DNA from: Kitasatospora setae KM-6054
Lineage (GTDB): Bacteria; Actinomycetota; Actinomycetes; Streptomycetales; Streptomycetaceae
Reading direction: 5' to 3'
Length of the DNA stretch: 64,000 bases
NCBI RefSeq assembly: GCF_000269985.1
Contig: NC_016109.1
Location: 7,901,001-7,965,000, forward strand
Shown here: piece by piece, positions 10,001-17,299 of the stretch
Position numbering within the stretch: the stretch's first letter is position 1
Layout: each line of letters opens with the position of its first letter
Notes under the pieces: generated by a model
Told to the model about the DNA's origin: nothing
The model's input: the letters and a program-made list of their open reading frames with translations, nothing else
The model's database searches: none
Program-made: the position numbers and the translations under genes

Positions 10001-10354
10001 CGCGCCCGGGCCCTGTACGCGCTCCGCGGTGACGACCCCGACGGTGCGCTCGCCGTCCTCGGCGACGCGGCCGCCCAGGCACCCGAACTCGCCGCCCACG
10101 CCCACCTCGCCGCCGGACGCCCCACCGAAGCGGCCCGGATCGCCGCCGCCGAGGCCGCCCGCGCCCACGCCACCGGCGAACGCCTCGCCGAGACCGAGGC
10201 ACTGATTGCCCACGCCACCGCCGCCACCCGGCTCGGCGACCGCGCGGCCGCCCGCACCGCCCTCGCCCGCGCCGACCACCTCGCCCGTACCCTCCCGTAC
10301 CCGTCCGGCCTGACCCGGGTGCTCGGACTGCACGCCGAACTCGGCGCGGAGTGA
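7043..10354 (+). CDS. BTAD/SARP-like transcriptional regulator with AAA ATPase and TPR region
   Basis: Large (1103 residues) cytoplasmic regulator of the AfsR/SARP-related class. Residues about 15-105 resemble the OmpR-type winged helix of SARPs, and about 110-265 the bacterial transcriptional activator (BTAD) helical domain ending in the typical ELGIRPGPETERL. A P-loop NTPase follows with Walker A GEAGIGKTR (about 306-314) and Walker B ALVVLDDLHAAD. Residues from about 620 are Ala-rich TPR-like helices; no C-terminal LuxR HTH is visible. No Shine-Dalgarno precedes the ATG at 7043, and a TACTGT hexamer ends 10 bases upstream, so a leaderless mRNA is possible; an alternative start is the Met at 7085. 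Such proteins usually act as nucleotide-gated activators of secondary metabolism or development; the target here is unknown. Confidence 0.85.
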   Translation: MGAPETHRTDTAPPMLRLYLFEGFRAERDAGPPLSERWPRPGARALVKLLAVTPGHRLHREQAMETCWPDADPSAAAGSLRVALHAARHALEPELAPRAASAYLKADGGLLLLDPAAVWIDADHAEQAAEDALADGRPERLADAIRQFGGELLPEDRYAHWAQARRTRLDRLREHLLLRLAAAHLDRGRPEDAAACAEQVLTTSPAEELAHRLLIDACLRQGQRRRALRQYHLCREALDAELGIRPGPETERLHRAALAATPAPAPVGGTLPARLRGAETSRLHGRESELALLLDPAGPPVRLLTGEAGIGKTRLAGEAARRAAAAGTAVLWGSGQDAEDHTPYGVFADALDGWLAGHDPAERARVGAEYPELAAFLPSLGQIPTGAAPSPEEQRDRLFRAGAALLGDLAAGRPALVVLDDLHAADTGSYQLLGHLARRARDRGAPLRFLATYREEELPDTDPRRRAVAALIRQQLAARQELGRLGEAAVLAAVRDATGRAPRPEVWELSLGNPLFALELARGGGESAEGAAHPPAGVRDLVGERLARLDPPARRFVEALSVAGGEAALAELLDVAEHALHPPVTGGAAADAVEHAIAAALVEERQVVIAGRAEAGLAFRHPLVRLTCYDGLSAVRRRQLHGAYAQAVQRRRPDAVDALASHFTRADDPRAADYLRRAAERAAALYANDTADRYYRDLVARLDVDAARARLAHSRVLRRMGEPGRAAEVLRAALAEFRARGDHDDTVTAAAHLSEAHCRIGELTAAAKVLDAHPPNGRTGPEARAVHHLARSGLDKMRGRYPDAYAAARRAQEPAEHVPGPTGQLLQARSHAMQAINLGLAGRFGEARRAGDRALAPAQAYGEPTLLGSVLSTLRENARRHGRLHDAVRFGRQALDHARRSGDPLAAAFEQLNLAELHLLLEENDTAAQYAEAAVAAADWDDAWSLPYALAVLARVLLRTGDRPRAAALLERAGTPGDQQADHEVRRARALYALRGDDPDGALAVLGDAAAQAPELAAHAHLAAGRPTEAARIAAAEAARAHATGERLAETEALIAHATAATRLGDRAAARTALARADHLARTLPYPSGLTRVLGLHAELGAE

Positions 10355-10481
10355 CGGCCGCTCGGCAGGGGTCTTCGGCGAGGTGCGCCGGGGTCGGCGG
10401 GGTGTGGGGCGGTGCTCTGGCCCGGATAGGATCGTCGAATTGAATGATCTTGACGCGGACGATCGGGCTACTCTTCCGACC

Positions 10482-11093
10482 ATGGCTTTGACACCTGACG
10501 AGTTCCACGCGCACGCCCGCGCCGCCGCCGACGCCGAACTCCGGCTCCCGCTGGCCCGGATGACCGGCTGGGAGATCAGCCCGTTCGAGCAGGAGGGGCT
10601 GCGGGTCTCGCCGCTGCGTCCCCCGGTGGTCCCGGAGCCGCCCCGGCGCGGGGAGGACCCGGCGGACTGCGGGGTCTGCGGCAAGCGCGACGTGGGCCTC
10701 TGGTTCACCGAGAACTGGCGGCTGGACCGGGTCACGGGCGTCGGCGTCCCGCTGGCACTGATGCTGTACCCGCGCGACCACTGGGACCTGGCCGAACTGC
10801 CGGACGAACTGGCCGCCGAACTGGGCGTGTTGACCACCCACATCGTCCGGCACGTGCAGGCGGTGCCGCACGTCGCCCGGGCCCACGTCTACCGGCTGGG
10901 CGACGGCGCCGCGCACCTGCACCTGTGGTTCTTCGGTCGCCCGGAGGGGCAGACGCAGATGCTCGGCTCCTGGCTGCCGGTCTGGGACGACCTGCTGCCC
11001 GAGTACCCGGCCGGGCCCGCCGACGCCGACGCGGCCGCCGTGGTCGACGCCCTGATCGCCTCGTACGGCGGCCGGCGCACCGCGACCGGCTGA
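10482..11093 (+). CDS. HIT-like (histidine triad superfamily) protein
   Basis: Small cytoplasmic protein of 203 residues, possibly a nucleotide hydrolase or transferase-like enzyme. The start chosen is ATG at 10482 (MALTPDEFHAH), since an upstream in-frame extension is Arg/Gly-rich and unconserved in look. The C-terminal half contains AHLHLWFFGRP, resembling the HxHxH active-site strand of the HIT fold but with only two clear His residues. The middle has a CGVCGKRDVGLWF segment with a Cys pair that could bind metal. It sits alone between the BTAD regulator and a set of gene remnants. I infer HIT superfamily membership from the motif; catalytic activity is uncertain because the triad is incomplete. 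Confidence 0.6.
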   Translation: MALTPDEFHAHARAAADAELRLPLARMTGWEISPFEQEGLRVSPLRPPVVPEPPRRGEDPADCGVCGKRDVGLWFTENWRLDRVTGVGVPLALMLYPRDHWDLAELPDELAAELGVLTTHIVRHVQAVPHVARAHVYRLGDGAAHLHLWFFGRPEGQTQMLGSWLPVWDDLLPEYPAGPADADAAAVVDALIASYGGRRTATG

Positions 11094-11216
11094 GCCCGGG
11101 AGGCCGCCGGAGCGGGGGCGGCGGGGGTGGTCGCGGCGGGAGCGGTCGCGCCCGCCGCACCGCCGGGTTGGCAGGATAGGGGCGGGAAGAACGGGACGGC
11201 GAGGGGACGGGCGCGC

Positions 11217-11912
11217 GTGGGCGGCTGGGAGCGGGCGTTGGACGCGGCCGGGGTGCGGGAGCCCGCGCTGCGGGAGGCGTACGGGCGGCAGCGGGAGCGG
11301 GTGGCCGCCTACAAGCGGGAGGTGGTGCTGGCCGCCGGGCTGCTGCTGCCGCCGGCGACCGTCCCGCACGTGATCGCGGCGACCGCGTTCATGCACCACA
11401 CCGACAACCTGCTCGACAGCGGCCCGGCCGACACCCGCCGCGCCGCGTCCGCCCGCTGGCGCGCCCAGGTCACCGCCGCGCTCGAGGCCGGAGACGCCCG
11501 AAGCGCCGACGGCACCGACGACCCCGAACTGCGTCCGCTGCTGGCCAGCGTGGCGGCCCGGCCGGTCCTGCGCGGGCGGGTGCTGGACTTCCTCGCCGCC
11601 GCGGACGCCGACCTCGACTTCGCCGGCTTCGACACCGAGGACGACTACCAGACCTACCTGGACGGGTACTCGCTGCCCGGCTTCATGGTGGTCGCCGCGC
11701 TGCTCGGCCCCGACGGCGACCAGCGCGCCTACCGCGCCGCCTGCCGGACGTTCATCGACTCCAGTCAGCGGCTCGACTTCGTCAACGACCTCGCCGAGGA
11801 CCTCGCCGACGGCCGCCTCACCCTCCCCGCCGACGCGCTGGCCGCGCACGGCGTCACCCGCGCCGACCTCGAAGCCGCCCGGGACACCCCCGCCGTCCGG
11901 GCCCTGCTCGCC
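11217..11912 (+). pseudogene. Truncated squalene/phytoene synthase family gene (5' part)
   Basis: Remnant of a head-to-head prenyl synthase family enzyme. A GTG at 11217 with GAGGGG upstream starts a frame carrying the first Asp-rich motif in MHHTDNLLD and the second in DFVNDLAEDLADGRLTLP, both normal for this family. After about residue 232 homology stops abruptly at the codons for ALLAG, and the sequence becomes the tail of a different protein (VOC fold) in another frame. The missing part is the C-terminal helices. The frame stays open far downstream, but what follows is shadow translation, not a real extension. A deletion that joined two unrelated genes is the simplest explanation. Confidence 0.6.
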
Positions 11913-11913
11913 G

Positions 11914-12132
11914 GAGGGGGAGCACCCCAAGCGGTACCACCTCGACTTCGAGGTGGACGAGATCGCCGCCGAGGGCCGCCGGGCCGTCGGGCTCGGCGCG
12001 GAACTGCGCCAGGACGCGATCGGGCCGGACGGCTACGGCTGGCAGGTCTACACCGACCCGGCCGGACACCCCTTCTGCCTGTGCCGCCACCGCGAGGTCA
12101 GCTGGACCGACGACGGGCTGGTCTGGTCGTAG
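11914..12132 (+). pseudogene. VOC/glyoxalase-fold protein C-terminal remnant
   Basis: Reading in the frame starting GAG at 11914 gives EGEHPKRYHLDFEVDEI, then DGYGWQVYTDPAGHPFCL and a stop at 12130-12132. This is the usual ending of glyoxalase-like VOC domain proteins (a PAGHPFCL metal-side strand). No start codon or N-terminal half is present. It is joined directly to the broken phytoene synthase-like gene. About 72 codons remain. Confidence 0.55.
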
Positions 12133-12597
12133 CGGCCGGGAGGCGGGGGCCGGGCCCGGGCCCGGGAGCTGCTCGGACGGTCGCTGCACGGCCTCGCCGA
12201 CGGCGTCCTCCCGCTGGGCGAACCGCCGCTGCCGGGGCTGGACTTCGACCGGCTCGCCGCCGACCCGGTCGGCGCGCTCAGCGCGGCGCTGGCCGACCGT
12301 CCGTCGGGGTACGCGGGGTCGTCGGGGTGCGCGGGGTCGTCGGGGTGGCTGGAGGAGGCGGTGCGGCTGCACGCCCTGCTCACCGACGCCACCGGCCTGC
12401 CGCCGAAGCACTTCGCCCGGATCGAGCGGCTCCGCGCCGTGCTCGTGGCCGACCCGGGCCGGTGGGCGGCCGTCGTGGCGCGGACCGGCTACTACGACCA
12501 GTCCCACCCGGCGGCCGAGTTCCGCCGCCTCATGGGCGTCCCGTCGGCCGCGTTCAGCGCGGGTCGGCACCCCGTCGCGACCCGCTGCACCGGCTGA
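12133..12597 (+). pseudogene. AraC-family regulator C-terminal remnant
   Basis: In the same frame as the VOC remnant, directly after its stop, about 155 codons read through to a TGA at 12597. The C-terminal part looks like an AraC HTH: TGLPPKHFARIERLR, then ARTGYYDQSHPAAEFRRLMG and a closing PSAAFSAG. A small in-frame repeat (GSSG.AGSSG around 12310-12345) interrupts it. No convincing start codon lies upstream within the frame, so I treat it as the tail of a deleted regulator; a short protein from the internal GTG at 12361 cannot be excluded. With the two preceding fragments this makes three decayed genes in 1.4 kb. Confidence 0.5.
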
Positions 12598-12696
12598 GCG
12601 CCCTGCGCGGCGGCCGGGGCGAAGGAAGGGGTGGCCGGGGTGGCCTGGCGGGCCCCGGATGTGCGGGCCATCGCACAGGTGAGATATGTTCACGCG

Positions 12697-14226
12697 GTGA
12701 CCGAAGACTATCTCTCCCGCATCGGCAAGCTCGTCCGTGCCGCCCGCACCCACAAGGGCTGGACGCAGAGCCAGCTCGCCGCGGCCCTCGGCACCACCCA
12801 GAGCGCGGTGGCCCGGATCGAGTCCGGCGGCCAGAACATCGGCCTGGACCTGGTCGCCCGGATCGGCGAGGCGCTGGACAGCGAGATCGTCTCGCTCGGC
12901 GTCGCCGGCCCGATGAACCTGCGGGTGGTCGGCGGCCGCCGCCTCTCCGGCGCGATCGAGGTCCGCACCAGCAAGAACGCCTGCGTCGCGCTGCTCGCCG
13001 CGTCGCTGCTGACCACCGGCCGCACCACCCTGCGCCGCGCCGCCCGGATCGAGGAGGTCTACCGCCTGCTGGAGGTCCTCGCCAGCATCGGCGTGCGCCA
13101 TCGCTGGATCAACGGCGGCACCGACCTGGAGATCACCCCGCCCGCCCGGCTCGACCTCTCCGGCATGGACGAGGACGCCGCCCGGCGCACCCGCAGCATC
13201 CTGATGTTCCTCGGCCCGCTGCTGCACCGCGCCGACCGCTTCGAGATCCCGTACGCCGGCGGCTGCGACCTCGGCACCCGCACCGTCCAGCCGCACCTCG
13301 CCGCGCTGCGCCAGTTCGGACTGCACGTCAGCGCCACCACCGGCAGCTACCGGGCCAGCGTCGACCGCGAGGTCTCCCCGCAGCGCCCCATCGTGCTGAC
13401 CGAACGCGGCGACACCGTCACCGAGAACGTGCTGCTCGCCGCCGCCCGCCACCCCGGCACCACCGTCATCCGCAACGCCAGCGCCAACTACATGGTCCAG
13501 GACCTGTGCTTCTTCCTGGAACTGCTCGGCGTCCGGGTCGAGGGCATCGGCACCACCACGCTCACCGTGCACGGCAAGGCCGTCATCGACACCGACGTCG
13601 ACTACGCCCCCTCCGAGGACCCGGTCGAGGCGATGAGCCTGCTCACCGCCGCCGTCGTCACCGACTCCGAACTGACCATCCGCCGCGTCCCGATCGAGTT
13701 CATCGAGATCGAGCTGGCCGTCCTGGAGGAGATGGGCCTCGACTGCGAGCGCGGACCCGAGTACCCGGCCGCCAACGGCCGCACCCGGCTGACCGACCTT
13801 ACCGTGCGCCCCTCCAAGCTGGTCGCGCCGATCGACAAGATCCACCCGATGCCGTTCCCCGGCATCAACATCGACAACCTGCCCTTCTTCGCCGCGATCG
13901 CCGCCTGCGCGCACGGCTCCACCCTGGTCCACGACTGGGTCTACGAGAACCGCTCGGTCTACCTCACCGAACTCGGCCGGGTCGGCGCCAACGTCCAGCT
14001 CATGGACCCGCACCGGGTCCTGGTCGAGGGCCCCACCCGCTGGCGTGCCGCCGAGATGATGTGCCCGCCCGCGCTGCGCCCCGCGATGGTCCTGCTGCTG
14101 GCGATGCTGGCCGCCGAGGGCACCTCGATCCTGCGCAACGTCTACGTGATCAACCGCGGCTACGAGGACCTGGCGGCCCGGCTGAACTCGGTCGGCGCGC
14201 GGATCGAGGTCTTCCGCGACATCTGA
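12697..14226 (+). CDS. HTH (XRE) fused to UDP-GlcNAc 1-carboxyvinyltransferase (MurA-like)
   Basis: 509-residue fusion. Residues about 6-65 form an XRE helix-turn-helix (RIGKLVRAARTHKGWTQSQL, then GTTQSAVARIESG). From about residue 72 the protein is an EPSP-synthase-fold MurA homologue, beginning MNLRVVGGRRLSGAIEV with the conserved Lys-Asn pair (TSKNACVALL). The catalytic-loop Cys is kept in AGGCDLGTR (C190). MurA transfers enolpyruvate from PEP to UDP-GlcNAc, the first committed step of peptidoglycan synthesis. Start chosen: GTG at 12697, which begins just before the HTH; GGTGAG lies somewhat far upstream. Such HTH-MurA fusions are known in streptomycetes as a second MurA-like gene. Whether it is an enzyme, a regulator sensing cell-wall precursors, or both is not known. 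Confidence 0.85.
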   Translation: MTEDYLSRIGKLVRAARTHKGWTQSQLAAALGTTQSAVARIESGGQNIGLDLVARIGEALDSEIVSLGVAGPMNLRVVGGRRLSGAIEVRTSKNACVALLAASLLTTGRTTLRRAARIEEVYRLLEVLASIGVRHRWINGGTDLEITPPARLDLSGMDEDAARRTRSILMFLGPLLHRADRFEIPYAGGCDLGTRTVQPHLAALRQFGLHVSATTGSYRASVDREVSPQRPIVLTERGDTVTENVLLAAARHPGTTVIRNASANYMVQDLCFFLELLGVRVEGIGTTTLTVHGKAVIDTDVDYAPSEDPVEAMSLLTAAVVTDSELTIRRVPIEFIEIELAVLEEMGLDCERGPEYPAANGRTRLTDLTVRPSKLVAPIDKIHPMPFPGINIDNLPFFAAIAACAHGSTLVHDWVYENRSVYLTELGRVGANVQLMDPHRVLVEGPTRWRAAEMMCPPALRPAMVLLLAMLAAEGTSILRNVYVINRGYEDLAARLNSVGARIEVFRDI

Positions 14227-14267
14227 CCCGCCCCGCCCCCGGCGGCACATCGCACCCGTGCGCTGGA

Positions 14268-14294
14268 GCCCGCCCCGCCGTCCGCGGGGCGGGC
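14268..14294 (+). terminator. Hairpin after the HTH-MurA gene
   Basis: Perfect 11-bp GC stem (14268-14278 with 14284-14294) and a 5-base loop, about 40 bases after the stop codon. Confidence 0.7.
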
Positions 14295-14330
14295 CTGGCG
14301 CAGATTGGGGGCGGACGAAGGGGGTGGGCG

Positions 14331-15155
14331 ATGACGGCGGGTCCGGTCGAACAGGCGCGGGAGCAGGTGCAGGAGCAGGCGCGGGAACAGGCCAGGGCGG
14401 GACGGCTGTTGGCGAAATGGCGGCGGCAACGAGGCTTCAGCCAGCTGGAGTTGGCGAACCTGGCGGACGTCTCGGCACGCCACATCGGGTTCGTCGAGAC
14501 CGGGAGGTCGCAGCCCAGCCGGGAGATGGTGCTGCGGCTCGCCGGACACCTGGACGTGCCGGCACGGGTGCGCAACTCGCTGCTGCTGGCCGCCGGTTAC
14601 GCACCCGTCTACCCTGAGCGGCCGCTCGACGACCCGGCGATGCAGCCCGTCCTGGAAGCGGTGCGGCGGGTGCTGCGCGGCCACCAGCCGTACCCTGCGC
14701 TGGTGGTGGACGGCCGGTGGGACATCGTGGCGAGCAACGACGCCTTCGGACTGTTCACCGAGGGCGTCGCCGCCCACCTGCTGGAACCACCGGTGAACGG
14801 CCTGCGCCTGGTCCTGCACCCCGAGGGCATGGCACCCCGGATCGCCAACATCGGCCAGTGGCGCGACAAACTGCTCGCCCGGCTGGCCTGCCGCGCCGCG
14901 CTCGACGAACGGCTCCGGCCGCTGTACGAGGAACTGCTCGGCTACCCGTGCGCGCGGCCGGAGCCCGAGATCGGCGCCCCCGGCCCGGACGACATCATGG
15001 TTCCCCTCCAACTGCGGCACGGCGACGTGACGTTGAACTTCATCGCGACGCTCGCCACCTTCGGTACCGCCCACGACGTGACCATGTCCGAGCTGGTCAT
15101 CGAGAGCTTCTTCCCGGCCGACGAGCACACCGCCGCCTACCTGTCAGGTAGTTGA
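14331..15155 (+). CDS. XRE regulator with MmyB-like ligand-binding domain
   Basis: 274-residue transcriptional regulator. Residues 1-20 are a Glu/Ala/Arg-rich lead. An HTH follows (LLAKWRRQRGFSQLELANLA, SARHIGFVETGRSQPSREMV), then the MmyB-like PAS-fold domain from about residue 110 (PYPALVVDGRWDIVASNDAF), which in relatives binds fatty acyl ligands. The ATG at 14331 is the first good start, with GGGGG upstream. Members usually control a neighbouring oxidoreductase or transporter gene; the gene immediately downstream, starting within or just past its stop, is the broken MFS transporter, a plausible lost target. Confidence 0.85.
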   Translation: MTAGPVEQAREQVQEQAREQARAGRLLAKWRRQRGFSQLELANLADVSARHIGFVETGRSQPSREMVLRLAGHLDVPARVRNSLLLAAGYAPVYPERPLDDPAMQPVLEAVRRVLRGHQPYPALVVDGRWDIVASNDAFGLFTEGVAAHLLEPPVNGLRLVLHPEGMAPRIANIGQWRDKLLARLACRAALDERLRPLYEELLGYPCARPEPEIGAPGPDDIMVPLQLRHGDVTLNFIATLATFGTAHDVTMSELVIESFFPADEHTAAYLSGS

Positions 15156-15178
15156 GGCCCCCGGCGGGCCCGGGGAGA

Positions 15179-15531
15179 GTGAAGGCCGCACCGCGCCCCG
15201 CCCCGGCCCCCGGGGTGGAGCGGCGCGGTCCGCCATCCCTCCCCGCTGCCGCAGGAGCCTGCCCTCCCATCACCGAACGCACCACCGCCGCGCCCGCGCC
15301 CGTCCCCGCCGGCACCGCCGCCGCACCACCCGGAGCGCCGCACCGGGCCACCCTGCCCGTCATCCTCGCCGGCGTCTTCCTCGCCGGGCTCGACTTCTTC
15401 ATCGTCAACGTCGCCGTCCCCGCCCTCCAGCACGACCTGCGGGCCACCGACGCGCAGATCCAACTCGTGGTCGCCGCCTACGCGCTGGCCTACGGAGTCG
15501 GCATGGTCACCGGCGGCCGGCTCGGCGACCT
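15179..15531 (+). pseudogene. MFS transporter, 5' fragment cut by insertion
   Basis: N-terminal part of a 14-TM drug/proton antiporter-type MFS protein: a Pro/Ala-rich cytoplasmic lead, TM1 (LPVILAGVFLAGLDFFIVNV), motif AVPALQHDL, TM2 and the start of the TM2-3 loop signature GGRLGDLF. Homology ends there, exactly where a terminal repeat of the inserted element begins. The continuation (NAELLIAGRVWQGAAAALM) resumes 4.8 kb downstream. The start codon is uncertain: GTG at 15179 or GTG at 15215 are in frame; the gene would directly follow the MmyB-type regulator. Confidence 0.8.
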
Positions 15532-15555
15532 GTTCCCTGTCAAGTCAGCATGTTG
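15532..15555 (+). repeat. Left terminal inverted repeat of the composite insertion
   Basis: Imperfect match to the reverse complement of 20345-20368: the blocks GTTCCCT, GTCAGC and TGTTG align without gaps over 24 bases. Because CTGTTC could also be native MFS coding sequence, the true boundary may lie a few bases to the right. Confidence 0.5.
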
Positions 15556-15680
15556 GGCCGAGCTTGTCCCGAGGGCGGGTGGCTCAAGCCGTGATCAGCA
15601 GGTATCTATGGCGCGGAGCCACTCTCTGGAGCTGCAGTACTGACTTCGGCTTGTCAGGGTGACGTTGGGGGTCGAGGGTC

Positions 15681-17261
15681 ATGCCTGTGCCGGCTGTGAA
15701 GCCGTCCTCGGCTGATTCCGGAGTGGTCACCTCCAGGGCCGGAAATCCGCTGGCCACGCCCGCCCCCGGCGGCCAGACTGCATCGGTGAACTCCCTGACC
15801 ACTTCTCGTGGCCCACTCCGCCTGGCGCCGCCGGACCCACGCAGCGGGTTCCTCGTCCCCGACTTCGAGGGCATGGAGGAGCTGATAGCCGAACTGGTCG
15901 TGCCCGCGAACGCACCGATGGCCGTGATGAGCGCCCTGGGGACCAGCCGTGAACTGCTCCGGTTCTCCTTCTACCGGTACGAGTTCGCCACCGTCGCGGT
16001 CACCCACTCGCTGGTCGCGCTGGAGCTCGCCCTCACCGAGCGGCTGGCCGACCGCGGGCCACTGCCGGACCTGGTCGAGCGGGCCGCAGCGGAGGGCCAC
16101 CTCACGGCGGACCTCGCCGGTGGGCTGGACCGAGCGCTGGCACTGCCCAGCGATCTCGCCAGGGGCGAGCGGACGAGCGCCGCGTGTCACCCCAGCGGCG
16201 CAGTCACCAGCGTCCGGGCCGTTTTCGACGCGGTGGCCGCACTTCTCGGGCCAGTGGCGGAGCCGGCGGGCCCGGACGATGACTCCCTGGTCCGGCTGCG
16301 GGACGAACACCGGCACATGCGGTTCCCGCCGGGCTTCCAGGGCGCGGAGCCGGCCGGGGTCGATCTGGTCCTCGTGGACCTCTGGGTGGCCGGTCTCGTC
16401 GACCGCGAACTGAAGGACACCCTCGACGAGACCTGGACGGCCGAGCTCTGGGACTCCATCAACGCCCTCGACAAGGCCATACCCCTGATGCACGAGCCCT
16501 ACTGCGCTTCCTACTTCACCAAGCTGCGGAGGTTGGCGATGGCCGTCGCCGAACGCCACGTCCCCGGGGCCGTCGGAATGCCGCGAGGGACCCGAGGCCC
16601 GGTCGAGCGGGAGCCGGAGCAGGCGGACCGCGATGGCCGGGAGTCCCTGGTCGAGGCGTTCCCGCACGAGCTCGCCGCCGATGCCCGCGCCGTACTCGCA
16701 CTCCTCCCGGAAGCGAAGCATCCGGCTCGCACCTTCACGGTCCGGGTCGGAGCGGAGCACCTTGCCATCCCCTCCCGGATCTACCACGGCGAACTGCCGT
16801 TCACCACGGTCGAGCTGCTTCCGCCGCGGCAGCGTCAACTGCTGCACTGCCTCTACACCCGCCACCACGACGGCCGGGTCAGACAGCGCCACCTCGCGCA
16901 GCTCCTCACCTCCACGACCCCGTGGGTGGTGCCCTACACCGTGCAACTGCTCGGCGAGTACGTGCTGGAGATCCTGACCGATCTCCGTGATGGTTACCGG
17001 GAGTTGCTGATGCCGGGCTCTGAAGGCAGGTCCGTGTACGGGCAGTTCGTGGTGGACAATCCGGAGTTCTTCGCCCGCACCGAACGCCGCGTAGTGAGCT
17101 ACTGGAACGAGTACCACCGCCGACTCTGGTACGCCGACTTCCGGGGCTACCCCGGCGGCACCGCGCTCGACCACCTGCGCGACGCCGCCTCCGACCAGGC
17201 CCGCCGCCCCTGGCCCAACCACACGCCCGGCCGGCGCACCCGCCTGGACGGCTACTGCTGA
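15681..17261 (+). CDS. Unknown helical protein in the insertion
   Basis: I do not recognise this 526-residue protein. It has no signal peptide, membrane segment or P-loop. Residues about 65-180 are helical with RFSFYRYEFATVAVTHSLVA and LPDLVERAAAEGHL, a pattern faintly like HEPN/Abi-type helical domains that process a LALE..L..RL array; this is a weak impression only. The second half contains an all-alpha region (VPYTVQLLGEYVLEILTDLRDGY) and a Trp/Tyr-rich end (SYWNEYHRRLWYADFRGYPG). Start uncertain: ATG 15681, GTG 15787 or ATG 15874, the last being where order appears to begin. Base composition is a little less GC-extreme than its neighbours, which fits arrival with the element. It has no partner in the operon sense; the next gene is the convergent integrase remnant. 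Confidence 0.55.
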   Translation: MPVPAVKPSSADSGVVTSRAGNPLATPAPGGQTASVNSLTTSRGPLRLAPPDPRSGFLVPDFEGMEELIAELVVPANAPMAVMSALGTSRELLRFSFYRYEFATVAVTHSLVALELALTERLADRGPLPDLVERAAAEGHLTADLAGGLDRALALPSDLARGERTSAACHPSGAVTSVRAVFDAVAALLGPVAEPAGPDDDSLVRLRDEHRHMRFPPGFQGAEPAGVDLVLVDLWVAGLVDRELKDTLDETWTAELWDSINALDKAIPLMHEPYCASYFTKLRRLAMAVAERHVPGAVGMPRGTRGPVEREPEQADRDGRESLVEAFPHELAADARAVLALLPEAKHPARTFTVRVGAEHLAIPSRIYHGELPFTTVELLPPRQRQLLHCLYTRHHDGRVRQRHLAQLLTSTTPWVVPYTVQLLGEYVLEILTDLRDGYRELLMPGSEGRSVYGQFVVDNPEFFARTERRVVSYWNEYHRRLWYADFRGYPGGTALDHLRDAASDQARRPWPNHTPGRRTRLDGYC

Positions 17262-17299
17262 ACCCTCGGAAGGGAGCTGAGCCGGGCGCCTGCCACAGC

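Noticed and set aside
10440..10475. Promoter of the HIT-like gene (TTGACG at 10450, TACTCT at 10469)
   Set aside because: The spacing is only 13 bases, too short for a standard promoter.
11127..15155. Single 1342-codon plus-strand frame
   Set aside because: It runs through three pseudogenes, antisense-like Arg/Pro sequence and the MmyB-type gene; only the first and last parts encode recognisable protein in this frame.
15584..15874. 96-codon minus-strand gene at the left end of the insertion
   Set aside because: No family resemblance, no ribosome site of note, and it overlaps the start of the longer plus-strand gene.
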